A stretch of 64,000 nt of DNA from Rhizopus sp. PT2906 (GCA_025529335.1 JAMYHX010000087.1:1-64000), one strand, 5' to 3'; counted from the stretch's first letter, positions 44,007-56,440 are shown. Notes: generated from the sequence alone by a model not told the origin. A program made the numbers and translations.

Positions 44007-45461
44007 TTAGGGGGGGGAACAATAATAGTAAAGGGAAAAAGAAAAATGCGCAATACATGTCTGTAAATAAACATTCATGCACTGGGTTCATGACGGCTTT
44101 TTTTGGAGGTTGACTCATCTCGGAATGATTTCTTGTCGTTAAAAATAGGAACGATTTGCCCCTCAGAAAGAAAAATATGAGAAACAATGATAGAGTCGTC
44201 ACCTTTTCTTGATTTCTAGGCTTTGGTGGCAATAATCTTTATTTTCCAAAAGCCATTGCGGCTCATTGTTCTCCTTTTATACTCACTTTACGCGTTTGTC
44301 CGGTCATTGTCTATTAAGTCTAGTTTATCCGAACCAATCAAAAGTTGTGCACAAACATTAGATTGAATAAGTAATGTTAAAGAGCTACAGTGACAATATG
44401 AAGATTACCATGGCAATAATGATGCTCTATTCCTTTTTAAATGATTTTTTGCATATCACATGAGGTTGATTAAGGTAGTTTGTTAGTTATACATTCTTTT
44501 CGTACCTGAAGAAGGAAAATAATAAGCTAGTCATTATTTCTTGAATGACAAGCCTATTGTTTATTCGATAGCTTAAGTGACTAGCTCACTGCTTCCCTGT
44601 GCGCACGACGTATGTCATTCTCTGCGGCATTCTTGACTTCTTCTGAGTATGTACCTACAGAGCTTACCTGGTCACTTTCCGCATCATAAATTATTACATG
44701 TATCAGGGATATTGCCATGTTTTGTGAGATATGAAAAAAGTAGACTCTTGCCTTTAAGCGTCAACTTCCTTTTGAACCATAAAAATCAGGAGCCTTGCTA
44801 TTTCATCTTTTCCTATATAAACAGTTTATACACTTACCAACCATGAACGCCGCGGTCAGGAGGAGGATGTATGTAGACAACAAAATAGTGGATGATTCAA
44901 TATGCTTATATGCAATAATAGATCAGGAAGAAATACCGTAGAAAAAGGATAAGCTCTTTTATATCTTTTAACTTGTCTTTACTCTCCTTTTGATTGGTTG
45001 TTTTTGTTTATGCTCTTATTTTTAGCCTTCTTTTTTGTATGAATAGTGTCTCTCCTTTAAAAAACCTGTTTTCTTGTCAAGTGACATGCAAGACGAGTCC
45101 CAAGTGTTTCATGTACCTTTTCCATTTTTCCGAGCGTCATTTGCAATCATGCATGTCGATCTTTTCCTTTTGAATGAACATTGAATTGATGAATAACCAG
45201 TTGATAGTTGAAACAAAGTCTATATATCGTATTTGTGTGCTACAGCTCACGTGCAAGTAAAATTCTGCACACTTTATATGTGAGAATTGGTAAATTGGAG
45301 CAGTACTCGTATCAATACTCACGCGTGTGAAGCTATATGAAGAAGCACGGCTTTATCTTTACACATTCACTGCGAATGTGCCATCTCTCTCTTTTTTTCC
45401 CTTATTTTAAAATCCGAATATCTCTGCATTTTTTTCCCTTTTCTTTCTTATCTTATTCAAC
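44007..45461. other. intergenic, 1.45 kb
   Basis: Divergent region between the carrier gene and the phosphodiesterase gene. It holds a CT-rich leader before 45462 and a possible 45-codon frame on minus (44718-44581). Otherwise AT-rich with nothing recognised. Confidence 0.4.
44581..44718 (-). CDS. possible very small protein
   Basis: 45 codons from ATG, with a charged helical C-terminus (EEVKNAAENDIRRAHREAVS). The sequence upstream on the same strand, before a good GTAAGT donor at about 44840, can also be read as a hydrophobic segment (YILLLTAAFMVG) that splices in frame to GTYSEE. I cannot decide the structure and see no family. Confidence 0.25.
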   Translation of the reverse strand: MAISLIHVIIYDAESDQVSSVGTYSEEVKNAAENDIRRAHREAVS

Positions 45462-47176
45462 ATGGCGTTGAATGGCAATGCAGGCTCATTAGCAACAGAG
45501 CCTCACACTCAATATCAGTCTATTGGACCATCTGAGCTGGAAGAGCAAGTAAATAAGAAAATGTAATACTTGGAATAACCCTTTGTTTACACCTCCTTTT
45601 TTTTCTTTTTTTTTGGAAGACAGAACCCTTTTACCAGCGTTACAGTGGTCTAACCGTACTGCTAAGCATGGCTAGTTTACTGTTCTTTGGAGTAGCTTTA
45701 TGCGGAATTTTAGATACCTCAAGCAGTAACCATATTATTTATAATAATGGTACGCATGACTTTGCACCAACGGTGTTGTTGATATCCTTGGATGGAGTTG
45801 TAAACAATGATTTGGATTTATCTGTTACTCCAGTACTCAGTCGAATGGGTAAAGTATATACAAAAGAGCTATAGACAGAGGACTCATACACGCGCTATAT
45901 AGCAAAGGAAGGATCAAGAGCAGAATACATGACCCCTTCATTTCCGGTAAGGATCATCCCATTTTTGATCTGGGTGAGAACAAAAACAATGTATTCATGA
46001 TAAATTAGCCTATTACTTTCCCAAATCATTGGTCTTTAGTCACTGGATTATACCCAGAGTCTCACGGGATCGTTGGTAATTACTTTTATGACCCAGTGTT
46101 GAATGACAGCTTCTATTATAAATCCCCTGAACATAGTTGGGATTCCAAGTGGTGGGGAGGAGAGCCAGTAAGGAGGAAAAGGTGAACAAAGTGACAAACG
46201 AGGCTAAATTCTAATAAATAGATTTGGATCACAGCAGTAAAGCAGAATAAAAAGTCTGGTGTTATCATGTGGCCAGGGTGTAGCACGAGCTTTGAAGGAT
46301 TACGGCCAACATACACAGTTGCATTTAATGACTTTGTTACATTTGATGAAAAGGTGGACCAAGTGTTTGATTGGATTGATTTGCCTATTGAAGATAGACC
46401 GCAGTTTATTGGGTTATATGTACCTCAAGTAGATCAAGCTGGACATGCTTATGGACCCTTTGCTAATGAAGTAAGATGGCATAAGCAAAAGATAAAAAGT
46501 ATCTAACAATGTATATAATCAATAGACGATGAGACAGTTATCAATTGCTGATAAGAGCATTGGAAGGTTACTAAGAGGAATTACAGAAAGAAACTTGACA
46601 GATATCATCAATGTCATAGTTGTGAGTGATCATGGCATGTCACAAACGGATAAGACAAGATTGATATACTATGATGAAGAGTTGACAGAGGAAGAACTGT
46701 CATTGATATGGCAAATTGAAACATATCCTATTCTTGGTATACGTTTACATCCTGCCATTAAAAACGAGGAAGATGCTGTTGAAAAATTATACAGAGCGTT
46801 TAAACGGTTACAGCAAAAGACAGGCCACTTTGAAGTATACAAAAAGAAGGACATCCCTGAGAGATATCACTTCAGCCATAATGTCAGAATCCCACCTTTG
46901 CTTGTCTTGCCAGATGTAGGATGGAATCTTGTTACACACCAAGAGTATGATCCTGCACTTGGTCAAGATTATTCACCCAAGGGAGTTCATGGTTATGATA
47001 ATTTATCACCAGAATCAAGGGCTATATTTGTAGGAAGAGGTCCCAACTTTTCCAAGAACAAGAGGATTAAGCCTTTTTGGAATGTAGAATTGTTTAATGT
47101 CATGTCACGTATTTTAAATTTGAAACCAACAAACAATAATAATACCTTAAATGGTATTTTACAAACAGTAGAATAA
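45462..47176 (+). CDS. ENPP-type nucleotide pyrophosphatase/phosphodiesterase, type II membrane
   Basis: Exons 45462-45548, 45620-45848, 45903-45946, 46009-46167, 46222-46470, 46526-47176, giving 472 residues. A short cytosolic tail and one transmembrane segment ([21 protein letters not shown]) are followed by the phosphodiesterase domain: [27 protein letters not shown] with the nucleophile Thr, [16 protein letters not shown], and KGVHGYDN near the end. These supply the two-zinc site of alkaline-phosphatase-superfamily NPP enzymes that hydrolyse extracellular nucleotides. Acceptors of exons 2 and 3 were picked because they alone keep frame. Confidence 0.9.
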
Positions 47177-47505
47177 AAAAGAGAATCATTTGAAGCCATC
47201 TAAACCTCATATGACCTGATACAGTGTTTCTCCCTCAAATGAAACTGTTACTGGAGGGTAACACAATCCTGTCGCTCAACTCTATTAATTCCATTATATA
47301 AATCATTTAAACATAGCATATTTTGTTCATCTTTGTTGTTGACAGTTACTTGACTTTTCCTCAGCTTGAATGAGATATCACAATTCTGCACAAGCGACAG
47401 CTTCATGTGATTTAATATATCCTGTAAAGGGAATATAAACAATCAAAGGATTGTATATATTTATTTATAGGCTTTTTTCTTTCTTCTTCATTCTTAATCA
47501 AATAA

Positions 47506-47910
47506 ATGTCATTAACTAGCATCCATCCCTATCATCCTCAAATGTCTATCTCATCTATTACTCATAATAAAACATCACTATCGTCCTATTCCACTGACTT
47601 TACTTTGGATGAAAAGAAAGAGCGTAATAAAGCAGCTTCTGCAAGATATCGTGTGAAAAAAAATGCACAATACCATGAAATGAAGCACACAATACAAGAG
47701 ATCACGACAAGAAATAAGATATTAGAGACACAAATAAAGGAACTGAAAGAAGAGAACAAGAGATTAATATCAACAACAGATAAGCTAAGGAGTCAATTGG
47801 TGGCCAATAAGCTGCTAAATAAATGGATAAAGAATCATCACAATAATGGATTTATGATGGATATGGACTCATTTCAAGAAGATGATTTAAACTGTTGTTT
47901 ATTAAAATAA
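47506..47910 (+). CDS. small bZIP transcription factor
   Basis: Intronless, 134 residues. Basic region ERNKAASARYRVKKNAQ followed by heptad leucines/isoleucines (about residues 60-95), the N-x2-A-A-S-x-R/Y-R pattern of fungal Gcn4/Cys3-type factors. Short N-terminus with Ser/His/Pro, short acidic C-terminus. Target genes unknown. The stop is 6 bases from the stop of the convergent aldo/keto reductase gene. Confidence 0.88.
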   Translation: MSLTSIHPYHPQMSISSITHNKTSLSSYSTDFTLDEKKERNKAASARYRVKKNAQYHEMKHTIQEITTRNKILETQIKELKEENKRLISTTDKLRSQLVANKLLNKWIKNHHNNGFMMDMDSFQEDDLNCCLLK

Positions 47911-47916
47911 AATCAT

Positions 47917-49195
47917 TTATCCGTGCTGCCATTCATTATTGTTGCTTCCTACAAATGCAAACTTGTCCAGCATGTTAATCTCGTCTTGGCTCAAACGGAA
48001 TCCTAAGGCAGTAAAGTTTTGTTCTACATGATCAGCTGTTCTGGCTCCTCCGATAGGAATTGTGCCCTTGGCAATACACCAATTGAGAGCGATTGCACTC
48101 TGAGATCTTTCATACTTGTGGCTCAATGTCTTTAAGGTGTCCAACAGCTTGGTTAGCTGCTCAGGATCAAACTTTTTAAAGAAGCGATCACGCTTCTCAG
48201 GGAATGGGCCATGAGGAGAGTATTTACCTGTTAACAAACCCATGCCAAGTGCTGCAAAGAAGGAAAAAGAGATGAATGAATGTAAGCGATGTTGATGTTT
48301 TTCAACTTACGGGAATAGGCCAAGACAGCAACTTCGAGATCATGACATAATTGAATAAGGCCTGATTTCTCAGGGATAGTACGAAGCAGAGAGAAGGAGA
48401 TCTGGTTGGATGCCAAAGGAACATTTCTTTTTTGCAGCGCTGCATGCATACGCTTAATCTCGTCAAGACCATAATTTGATACACCCACAGCCTTGACAAG
48501 ACCGGCGTCATATGCGTCCGCTAGGGCATCGGCTAACAAGGAAAAAAAATTAGCCCACCAATCATCAAGTGGTGCAACATCAGACCCTTACCGACAACTT
48601 CTATTTCTGCAGGATGGATAGCTGCATGAATTTGATAAAGATCGACCTTGAACATGCCTAAGCGAGCCAAGGAGTCCTTGAGAGCAGACAACAAAACATC
48701 AGGAAACTGAATTCGATCCGGATGTGGGAAGAATTTGGTCGCAATGACCTGCTGGTTTTTTTCTTCTTCTGCGTAGCTTTCTCGGAATCGTTTAATTTCA
48801 CTTTCTGATTCACCGTCTCCGTAAACTTCGGCTAAATTGAAAAGGATAAATAGAATGTCCGTGACAACAGTAGAAACTAAATTACCAGTGTCATAGAACG
48901 GGATGCCCAATTCAAAGGCCTTGTTAAATGCTTTTTTTGCATCCTCTTCAGCTTCTGGAGTCCAGTCCCAGTCTAAGAATGATATGGTCAAGATAAAATA
49001 TGTATATAAAAGATGTAATACCTACATGACTTATCTCCCCATTGCCAGCAACCGATGGCTATCACGAAAAACAATAAGGTCATGCATTTATAATATAGTG
49101 AATGACTTACCAATAGGTGGTACTCGAATGGCTTTTCCTAAGGTTAGTTTTGTATCTTTTGTAGGAACTACAGAGCTTTCTAGAAAAACCGTCAT
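47917..49195 (-). CDS. aldo/keto reductase
   Basis: Exons on minus: 49195-49111, 49058-49026, 48972-48886, 48831-48592, 48532-48311, 48251-47917, giving 333 residues. It has the AKR tetrad: Asp and Tyr in GIPFYDTAEVYG, Lys in VIATKFFPHP, His in LYQIHAAI. VGVSNYGLDEI, NQISFSLL, SPLGMGLLTGKY and IPIGGARTADHVEQN follow as in Gcy/YajO-like fungal and plant reductases. NADPH-dependent carbonyl reduction is expected; substrate unknown. The second exon is only 33 bases and restores GCWQWGD. Confidence 0.92.
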
Positions 49196-50725
49196 CTTTT
49201 TAGTAAAAGAAAAAAAGGGAACGAGAAAAGAGAGATGAATGGGTTTATAATCCCACGCAACCGTTGTATTGTAACGCAAAATGCGACCTTGTATGCAATA
49301 CGGTGCTTTTGGAAAGTTGCACTGAACAGAAGTTCGCGTTTGTTGCAAAGTCGGATTGATCAAAGAAAGTTTACTGAATAGTTTTGGAACTTTATAAGAC
49401 ATAATAATAATATCTTTATGGGCAAAATAAGATAGATACATGTTGAGGATTTATCACTGGCTTACAGGTGTGGGTATTGAGCTTAGCTCAAATTGTGTAA
49501 AAGAGAACACCAAAATCGCAATATCGACATTTTAAGCACCGCAAGTCATTTGCTTAGCACTTTTGCATAAAGGTTGACATTGATGAAAATGGCAAATGTT
49601 CAAGTTATTACAGCATTTGATTTGCTTGAACTCATCTGACTAAATTTTTTTATACATTAGTTTAAAGAACACATGTTATGAAAGACCATCACCATTGGAG
49701 CTGACAGTTGAGTCGAATGAAATAAAGGAGCGTCGTGAAAGATATATTTAAATAGCAAGGATGACGCAGACGGCTACTTGAAAACAAGAGCTTCTCAATA
49801 TATTTGTCTGTAGAGTATCTTGTACCAGACTTTTTTTCGAGAATTAAACAACGATCAAAATTGTTCTCCAAGCGCAGCAGACAGAGATAGGAGGAATATG
49901 GTGCTGAAATAATGATTGCGCGGGCGCGTGAGTATTTGGAGTTTATAAACCATACTTTTGGCGTAATAGAAGCTTGAAATATTTTGGTGACAGATCGAGT
50001 ACTAAAAGCATTATCTACGACAGGATTAGCAACTTGGTGGTACGGTATTTTTTTGATCAGTCTTACGCTGACAATAGATGGAGAGCAGGAAAACAGCATT
50101 ATCTTAGTAATTGAATCCCTTTTCCCTTAAAGTTGTCATCTACTTTGTCCTTCATGTCTGTCGTATTTATGCTATAATATTTAAATGAGATTATTTTATG
50201 TATTAATAATAATAATAATAATAATAATCATAATAAGCTTGTGTGTAAATTACGTTATTCTAGCATAATTCAATATACCTCATCCTTATTGATCATGTTT
50301 ATTCACTTTGTTAATAATCCTGTTTTTATAGAGAAAGACACTATTTATGTAATCATGAGTTCTCTTGTCGTGATATTAATAAAAGATATTATACAGTGGG
50401 ACTCATTGACTTGTTTTCAGATCTTCATCAAGTGCCACTTTCCTTTATAGAAACACTGTGTACGTAATCATTTGCTGTAACGCAAAATGCAATCTTGGGT
50501 TCAATAAATTTAATATGTGAGACATTGAAGTGTAAATGAAGACGTTTTAATAAAATAAATACAAAAAGCTTTTCTTCTATTTCCTCTTATTTGTTTCTAC
50601 AATAAAAATACTATTTACAATAATATAGAATAACAGAGGTTGCATAGGTACACATTGGGTGGCTGTGTAAATGTGTGTGTGTGTATGTGTAAGTGCGGAT
50701 GTGGGCGTGTGTGGGTATAGGCAAA
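49196..50725. other. intergenic, 1.5 kb
   Basis: Contains a 137-codon open frame on minus (50099-49689) without any recognisable protein pattern, a (TAA)n microsatellite at about 50204-50228, and GT-rich sequence near 50675-50720. No gene I can support. Confidence 0.4.
50204..50228 (+). repeat. AAT/TAA trinucleotide microsatellite
   Basis: Uninterrupted ATA-type trinucleotide run of about eight units. Confidence 0.85.
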
Positions 50726-51187
50726 TCAGGCCATATTAAGTGTTTCAACAGCATCAACAAAGATTTCTTCTTCCTCTTGGCTGTTATCAATCTTCAATTC
50801 AAAAGTAAACATCGTATTGTCTTGTGATATCATAGTCACAGTGTCGTTAAATGATACAGATTTCCGTGGTTTGCCTTTCTTCCTTTCGGGTTCATTTATA
50901 ATGCATGTCTTTGAATTTAGCAATGTATTTCGCTCCAGCACATCTTGATTAGTATTCAATGACTCTCCAAGCCAATTTTTATGTTGTAAGGGTATGTACA
51001 TCGATCGACCATGGTGATGCCGTCTAGTCTTTACAGCCGTCCCGTTGTCATTTAAATAAAGTGAGAGCAATTGATAGATAGAATTATCTATCTCGCTCTT
51101 TGTCTCTTCCTGGCTTGTAGTCGTGTGTGTATCACGAAATTTCGGATAAGAAAATCTTGGCTCAACTACATTGGTCGTACTCATCAT
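50726..51187 (-). CDS. small protein with RVxF-like PP1-docking motif
   Basis: Intronless, 153 residues. Near the C-terminus, KPRKSVSFNDTVTMI matches the protein phosphatase 1 docking consensus (K-x-V-x-F), followed by an acidic tail (QEEEEIFVDAVE). No other domain. I infer a possible PP1 regulator; the rest of the sequence is low in structure. An in-frame second ATG follows the first directly. Confidence 0.6.
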   Translation of the reverse strand: MMSTTNVVEPRFSYPKFRDTHTTTSQEETKSEIDNSIYQLLSLYLNDNGTAVKTRRHHHGRSMYIPLQHKNWLGESLNTNQDVLERNTLLNSKTCIINEPERKKGKPRKSVSFNDTVTMISQDNTMFTFELKIDNSQEEEEIFVDAVETLNMA

Positions 51188-53086
51188 GATATAAATAAAT
51201 AAAAAGAAAAAAAGAATAAACTACAGTGCATCGGCTTAAATACTCGAATTTTAGATAATTATAAATATAGAAATATTGTTCGGAACAAGGAAAAACCACA
51301 AAAAATTTATCAGCTTCTTGAATAAAATTGACCCTTGGAGGGTACCCTTGTTCCTTTACAAGAAGATATCCATGGATACCGGAACCAGGGTAAGCATGTC
51401 ATCCTGAAGATGTCTATTGTCGTTTTTTTGCCAAACCGTGACAACTCTTGGTGGAAACTTGTATGCTAGTTTCTCACACCTCCTACATCTAAAATATATA
51501 AGCTCTCGACTACAAAAAAAGGGGGGCTACCATGAGCATGTACGTGACCAAGAAAATGACTTGACAACCCCATTATTGTTTAATAATATGGGGGCAGCAT
51601 CAACATAACGAAATATTAATAATACTAGCTTCCAGGACGCCGATATGCATGTGTAACTGTCCCCTTCCTCTCGGAAAAACTCTAAAAGGTCATGATTTGG
51701 TGAAGGTTATGGAATAAGTCATGCGCAGCAGATATGTATTATTGTTTTTGTTGTTGTTGTCTTTTATTATTGAAATTAATAATGGCATTAAATGCTATTG
51801 AATCTTCAGATACACCCCTTTAAATCTATTGATGTAAGGGCATAATTGATAGCTATTCTGATGCTTTTAATTGGAACAATAAGGGTCTACCTGCATGTTT
51901 AAGCTCCGTCATCCCTTTCTCAACCTGCTTATTACTAGAGAATTTTGAGAAAAATTTATAGGCTATCTCTGCAAGACAAAAATAATAGTAAACTGCAATG
52001 CATAGTGAATGTGTATATTCTGGTTTCATTGTTAGTAACAACATTTCTTCAAATTAACTAGAAACAAGGGGCAAAAGTCATTGGTATAAGTAGCAAATTA
52101 AGTGAATACGGTTAGTAAAAACGGTCCCCCTTTCTCTCTCTCATAAAATGTCTTTAAATATGAGGACAAAAATCGGACCTTCTCTTCCGATATGTTTCTT
52201 TTTAAATAAGGTTTCAATCTCTTTTGCCATTTTTGAGAAGAAGAAAAAAAAAAGATCTGTATCTATAGTCTTTTTTTGGCAAGAAAGACAAAAAATCAAC
52301 AATTGGATAGATAAAGATATTACACAAACAAGTTTAGGTATTAATTGTCGAGATAAGGTCAAGTCATAGTTTTTATTAATAATTTTAAATAATGGCATAA
52401 ATTGGGTATTTACAGCATAAATGGTTTCCATGGAAATGCAAAATTAACTTTTAAAAAGAAAAGGGGCATAGAATATGAGGCAATTGAATCACTTTTTGGA
52501 TGCAGTATTTGTTCTATCTGCTGTATTGTTTGACGGACTATTGACAGACGGATCAAGCGCAGGTGGTTCTGGGTATGGACGAGGAAGCGGTAATCGTCTT
52601 GTGTTTCTATCAGGAGGCATGATGAATGAGTAAAAAGAAAAAGAGAGAAAGAAAAAAGAGTTTATATATAGAGGTTCTTTACTATCGGAGACAGCCGTTA
52701 TTATTTCTATACACACGACCTCTCACGCGTTTGACATCATGAAAAGACTACTTTATTTTACTGTTTCACATTGTTATTTAGATGTCATATACACGAGTAT
52801 ATGTCAAAATTATATTTCAATCGGAGAAGTCAGTCAACGCATGGTGGCTATTATATTCATTGTTTATATGTTTATTGATTGGCATGCAAAAAGCTTAAAA
52901 TATTATCTAATCTATTTGATGGGGCACATCAAGTTCGTACCACCACATTGTCGATAAATTTTGGTATTCACTCAACAATGTGTCTACAGTCAATGTTTAT
53001 ACATGTCTATACTCACGAATTTTATTGCTATTATTATCCCCCCTTTTTAATACATTTACAAGCCACCTTGTCCCTCTTTTTTTCTA
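51188..53086. other. intergenic, 1.9 kb
   Basis: Several open frames of 60-95 codons on both strands, none with protein-like conservation that I can see. A 43-codon Pro/Asn-rich frame on minus (52620-52489) is the best candidate and is listed separately. Confidence 0.4.
52489..52620 (-). CDS. possible small Pro-rich protein
   Basis: 43 codons starting MPPDRNTRRLPLPRPYPEP, composed mostly of Pro, Asn, Ser and charged residues, preceded by a pyrimidine-rich leader on the coding strand. No family recognised; existence uncertain. Confidence 0.3.
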   Translation of the reverse strand: MPPDRNTRRLPLPRPYPEPPALDPSVNSPSNNTADRTNTASKK

Positions 53087-54007
53087 ATGTCTGTTAATCT
53101 AAGAGCATGCCTCAAAAGGTTTCATTTACAAGACGAGAAAAAAGTGCAGAATCGCGCTGAAGAATTCCTTGGTAAATTTCATCCATTGGGTAACGTCATA
53201 TTTGATAAAGGAGGACCCAACTGTAAAGTGGTTATTGCCATTCAACTCGCATGTGAAAGGTACTAAAATTGATCATTACAACTTTACATTTACACTTGTT
53301 TGTAGTCTTCAAATCACTGATTGGGACATAAAGATTGCTGCTGCCATTGCGGGCTGTTCTCTGAGTACATATGAATCTGTATTAAGTACAGTCCGAAAAG
53401 CACTCGACATTCAGCCGTCCGTGTCGTTCAAGACACTTGCTGTGGCATTAGGATCTACAGGCCTAGTATCTCTAGCTCAAGAACTCTGGACTGATTTTGT
53501 ACCTCGATACTTGGATGTTTATACTGGTGCAAGAAGACAAGCTGCTGAAAAGGAAGTAAAATCACCTTGCTGGAAAGGTGCTGTTATGTTTTCGTGTGCT
53601 AAAGCATTTGGTGTAAGCAAATTGTATTTTATGTATATGCCAACGAGAAGAGAGAGAGAGCTTATTCTTTACTGCAGGAAAGGTTAAAAAAAGACGATTT
53701 GCGCCAACTCTGTGGCTGTACAGCCATGGAGCTTAATTTGGCCATCAAATCTGTGGATTCATTCTGTGCTCAGAAACTAACAGAGTTCAAGAAACGACCT
53801 AATGCGCTCAAGAGAGCAGCGCCACAATACAAAAATGAAGAGAAAACAGAGGAAGAAAGGACTGTGAAGAAAATGGTCATAGTTCCAGTCTCGGGCATCA
53901 GTTCAATGATCGATCATCGTGATTATAAAGCAACAAAGCGATACAAGGAGTACATGTCATGGCACACAAGTATGGTTCAGCAGTTAAAAGAACAGAAAAC
54001 AAAATAA
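53087..54007 (+). CDS. ORC6: origin recognition complex subunit 6
   Basis: Exons 53087-53259, 53306-53612, 53678-54007, giving 269 residues. Two cyclin-box-like (TFIIB-like) repeats: the first ends around CKVVIAIQLACESLQ, and the second contains AAIAGCSLSTYESVLSTVRKAL, FKTLAVALGSTGLV and CWKGAVMFSCAKAFG. This matches the metazoan/early-fungal type Orc6 fold, part of the replication origin complex. The C-terminal tail is basic and ends in a helix. Exon 1 was extended past two possible donors because only the donor at 53259 keeps the ACESLQITDW frame. Confidence 0.82.
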
Positions 54008-54418
54008 ATATACCCTCCTTCCCTTTTATTGATTGTTTAAATAAAATATTACAAGTTTTATTTATTTTTAAAAAGAGCTTCATTATCTACTTGAGAAATA
54101 GAGACGTCAATATCATCTTGTTACTGACATTACACAGCATAATGATTCTGACTGCATTTGAGTGCATAAACTGAAACGTTTTCTATTTATAATATAAAAC
54201 CATTTAATATGACTTGATTATAGTACGTATTACTACAAATGTAACCTATGAGTTGGTATAGATGAGTACGATATTTATTTGTATAATTATTGTTTTTTTT
54301 TCTTCTTCTTTTGAGTAGCCTAATTCGGAGATCCAAATGCCATCATAGCGTCATTTAGGTCGATCCCTTTTTAATTTATTTTTTGCCTTTTTTTCTTCTT
54401 TATTTTTCTCTCTTGATC

Positions 54419-56440
54419 ATGTATAATATAAACAAAAGGACATGGAGACTGCTATTGGGTCTACTAGTCACTGTGGCTCTGCTTTACATAGTCCAACGTC
54501 AGACTACCACTAGATTTTCAAAAGGAGCAACAACAGCTCAAGTAGAGATAGTCAATGATGCAGCAGATAAGAATGCATTTGCCACTTTTCTCTGTGATGA
54601 TGTGATGGTAATATATTCCCCTTATACTGTTTATATTCATCTTGATAATTGTCTATTTAGGGAGAAGCTACTGAGGTCCTTGTTTATTCATTAAAGAAAA
54701 CTAATACCCAGCATGACATTGTGGTTCTAGTCCTCGATGAGGTTACACCTATTGTGCGACAAAGGCTGGAACATTTGGGCGCTAAAATTATTAATGTCAA
54801 TCAAGTAAGATAAAGCGTAGAACAAAAATAATTCAGATAATAATGACTTTTTTGCAGATCAAGTATCCATGGGATTCGAGTTCGGCCAGAAGAAAGGGGT
54901 TCAATAAAGCTTGTAGATATTCAAAATTAAATCTTTGGAGCTTGACGCAATATAAAAAGGTTGTATTTTTAGATGCAGATACGATGGTGCTAAGGGTAAG
55001 TTTTATATATCAGCTCTCATTCAATATACTCAGATTATATTTCCAGCCTATCGACGATCTCTTTGATTACCCACAATTTTCAGCCGTCGTAGATATCGGA
55101 GGCGTCTTAAACACGGGAGTCTTTGTTGCCGAACCTAATGAGGAGACCTTTAAAGATATCATGAGCACTTATGAAGATGCACCTAGTTATAATAGAGGAG
55201 ATCAAGGATTTTTGAATTATTATTTTAATCAATCAGTCAACTTCTTACCCGGTTATTACAATTTAATGGTCAAGTTTACAGTAAGTCATCCTTCTTTCCA
55301 ATCAACAACATACTAACATATAAAAGCATTTTTCGACACTTGCTTCCAGTTACATTTCTAAAAATACAGCAAGAGTATTGCATTTTACAAGCGAAACGAA
55401 GCCTTGGAATTTTTATTTTTTACATCAACGGGAATGGAGAGAGAATTATGACGGATATTTATTTGGTTTGTGGACAAGAGCTCTCAGAGAGGCAAAGGCA
55501 GAGTTAGAAAAAGGTATAGGGAAACATTGGCTAAGAAAATTGCATCTCGACTAAAACGTTTTTTTTTAGATGGCCTATGGTCTGAAGAAGAAAGCTTGAT
55601 CATCAAAAATCAACCAGCTGTCGTCAAAAACAAGGGACGTGCACAGGCCATCTGTGACACTCGACTTAAGCGAACTTATGGACGCCGATATCCCAAAGTG
55701 ACTCAATTTTCGCTTATCTTGAATGTGAACCCTCAGACGACAAGACGAGAACAAGTCGAAGCCTTGTTACGTACCTATGCTCGTTCCCCCAAGGTGGCTC
55801 AGATTTACATTCATGGCAATACAGTAGACGATAGGTTGACAGCAGGTTATCTTCGTCAGCTACATCTTGAGAAATCAGTTCGACTTGTGCCTGAATCCAA
55901 ATACAATACACCTAACACTCGATATAATCCTATTCAAGGCATTACAACCGAGGGTGTCTTTATTACAGATGCAGATGTAAGTAATGGGATCTTGTATATA
56001 ACTTTTGAACTTATTTTCCCTTCTCTCAGGCGTTTGTGTCAGTAGAAGATCTCGAATTTGGCTTTTCTGTCTGGAGAAAGCACACAGATTCGATTGTCGG
56101 ATATTCCTCAGACAAACATGAAGAACAAAAAGGATACAGCATGATTCAACCTGATGCCATGTTTATGAAATCAGATTACTTGTATGGCTATACATGCCTA
56201 TTACCAGAACAGATTCATCATTACATTGATTATCATCCCACTTGCCATTATATCGCTATCAACATGCTTGCAAGTGGTATGACAGGAACACCGCCATTAC
56301 TGGTGAATGCACCCTCATTTAAAACAGTATCAAACACAATACAACCAACCGATAGAATAGATTGTATCAATGACCTTTCATTTATGTTTAACAACAAGAA
56401 TCCACTCGTATTTAATGATGAAGTGATATCTAAAATATAA
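54419..56440 (+). CDS. GT8-GT64 fusion glycosyltransferase, type II membrane
   Basis: Exons 54419-54607, 54661-54804, 54858-54995, 55047-55280, 55327-55513, 55570-55976, 56030-56440, giving 569 residues. A signal anchor (RLLLGLLVTVALLYIV, residues about 10-26) is followed by a GT8 domain with KKVVFLDADTMVLR (DxD), GGVLNTGVFVAEPN and RGDQGFLNYYF, as in glycogenin/GUX-like enzymes. From about residue 325 a second catalytic domain resembles exostosin-type GT64: FSLILNVNPQTTRREQ, GVFITDADAFVSVEDLEF with its acidic triad, FSVWRKHTDSIVGY. Both domains keep metal-binding Asp residues. Probably a Golgi enzyme that makes an acidic or amino-sugar glycan. The order of domains is unusual; no stop separates them and the joining intron is 56 bases. 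Confidence 0.85.

Noticed and set aside
49689..50099. 137-codon open frame on minus
   Set aside because: No domain, no homologous pattern I know, unusual composition; treated as non-coding.
50640..50720. GT-rich stretch that might be read as a Z-DNA or regulatory repeat
   Set aside because: Irregular and short; lies in the 3' flank of the PP1-motif gene and needs no special explanation.
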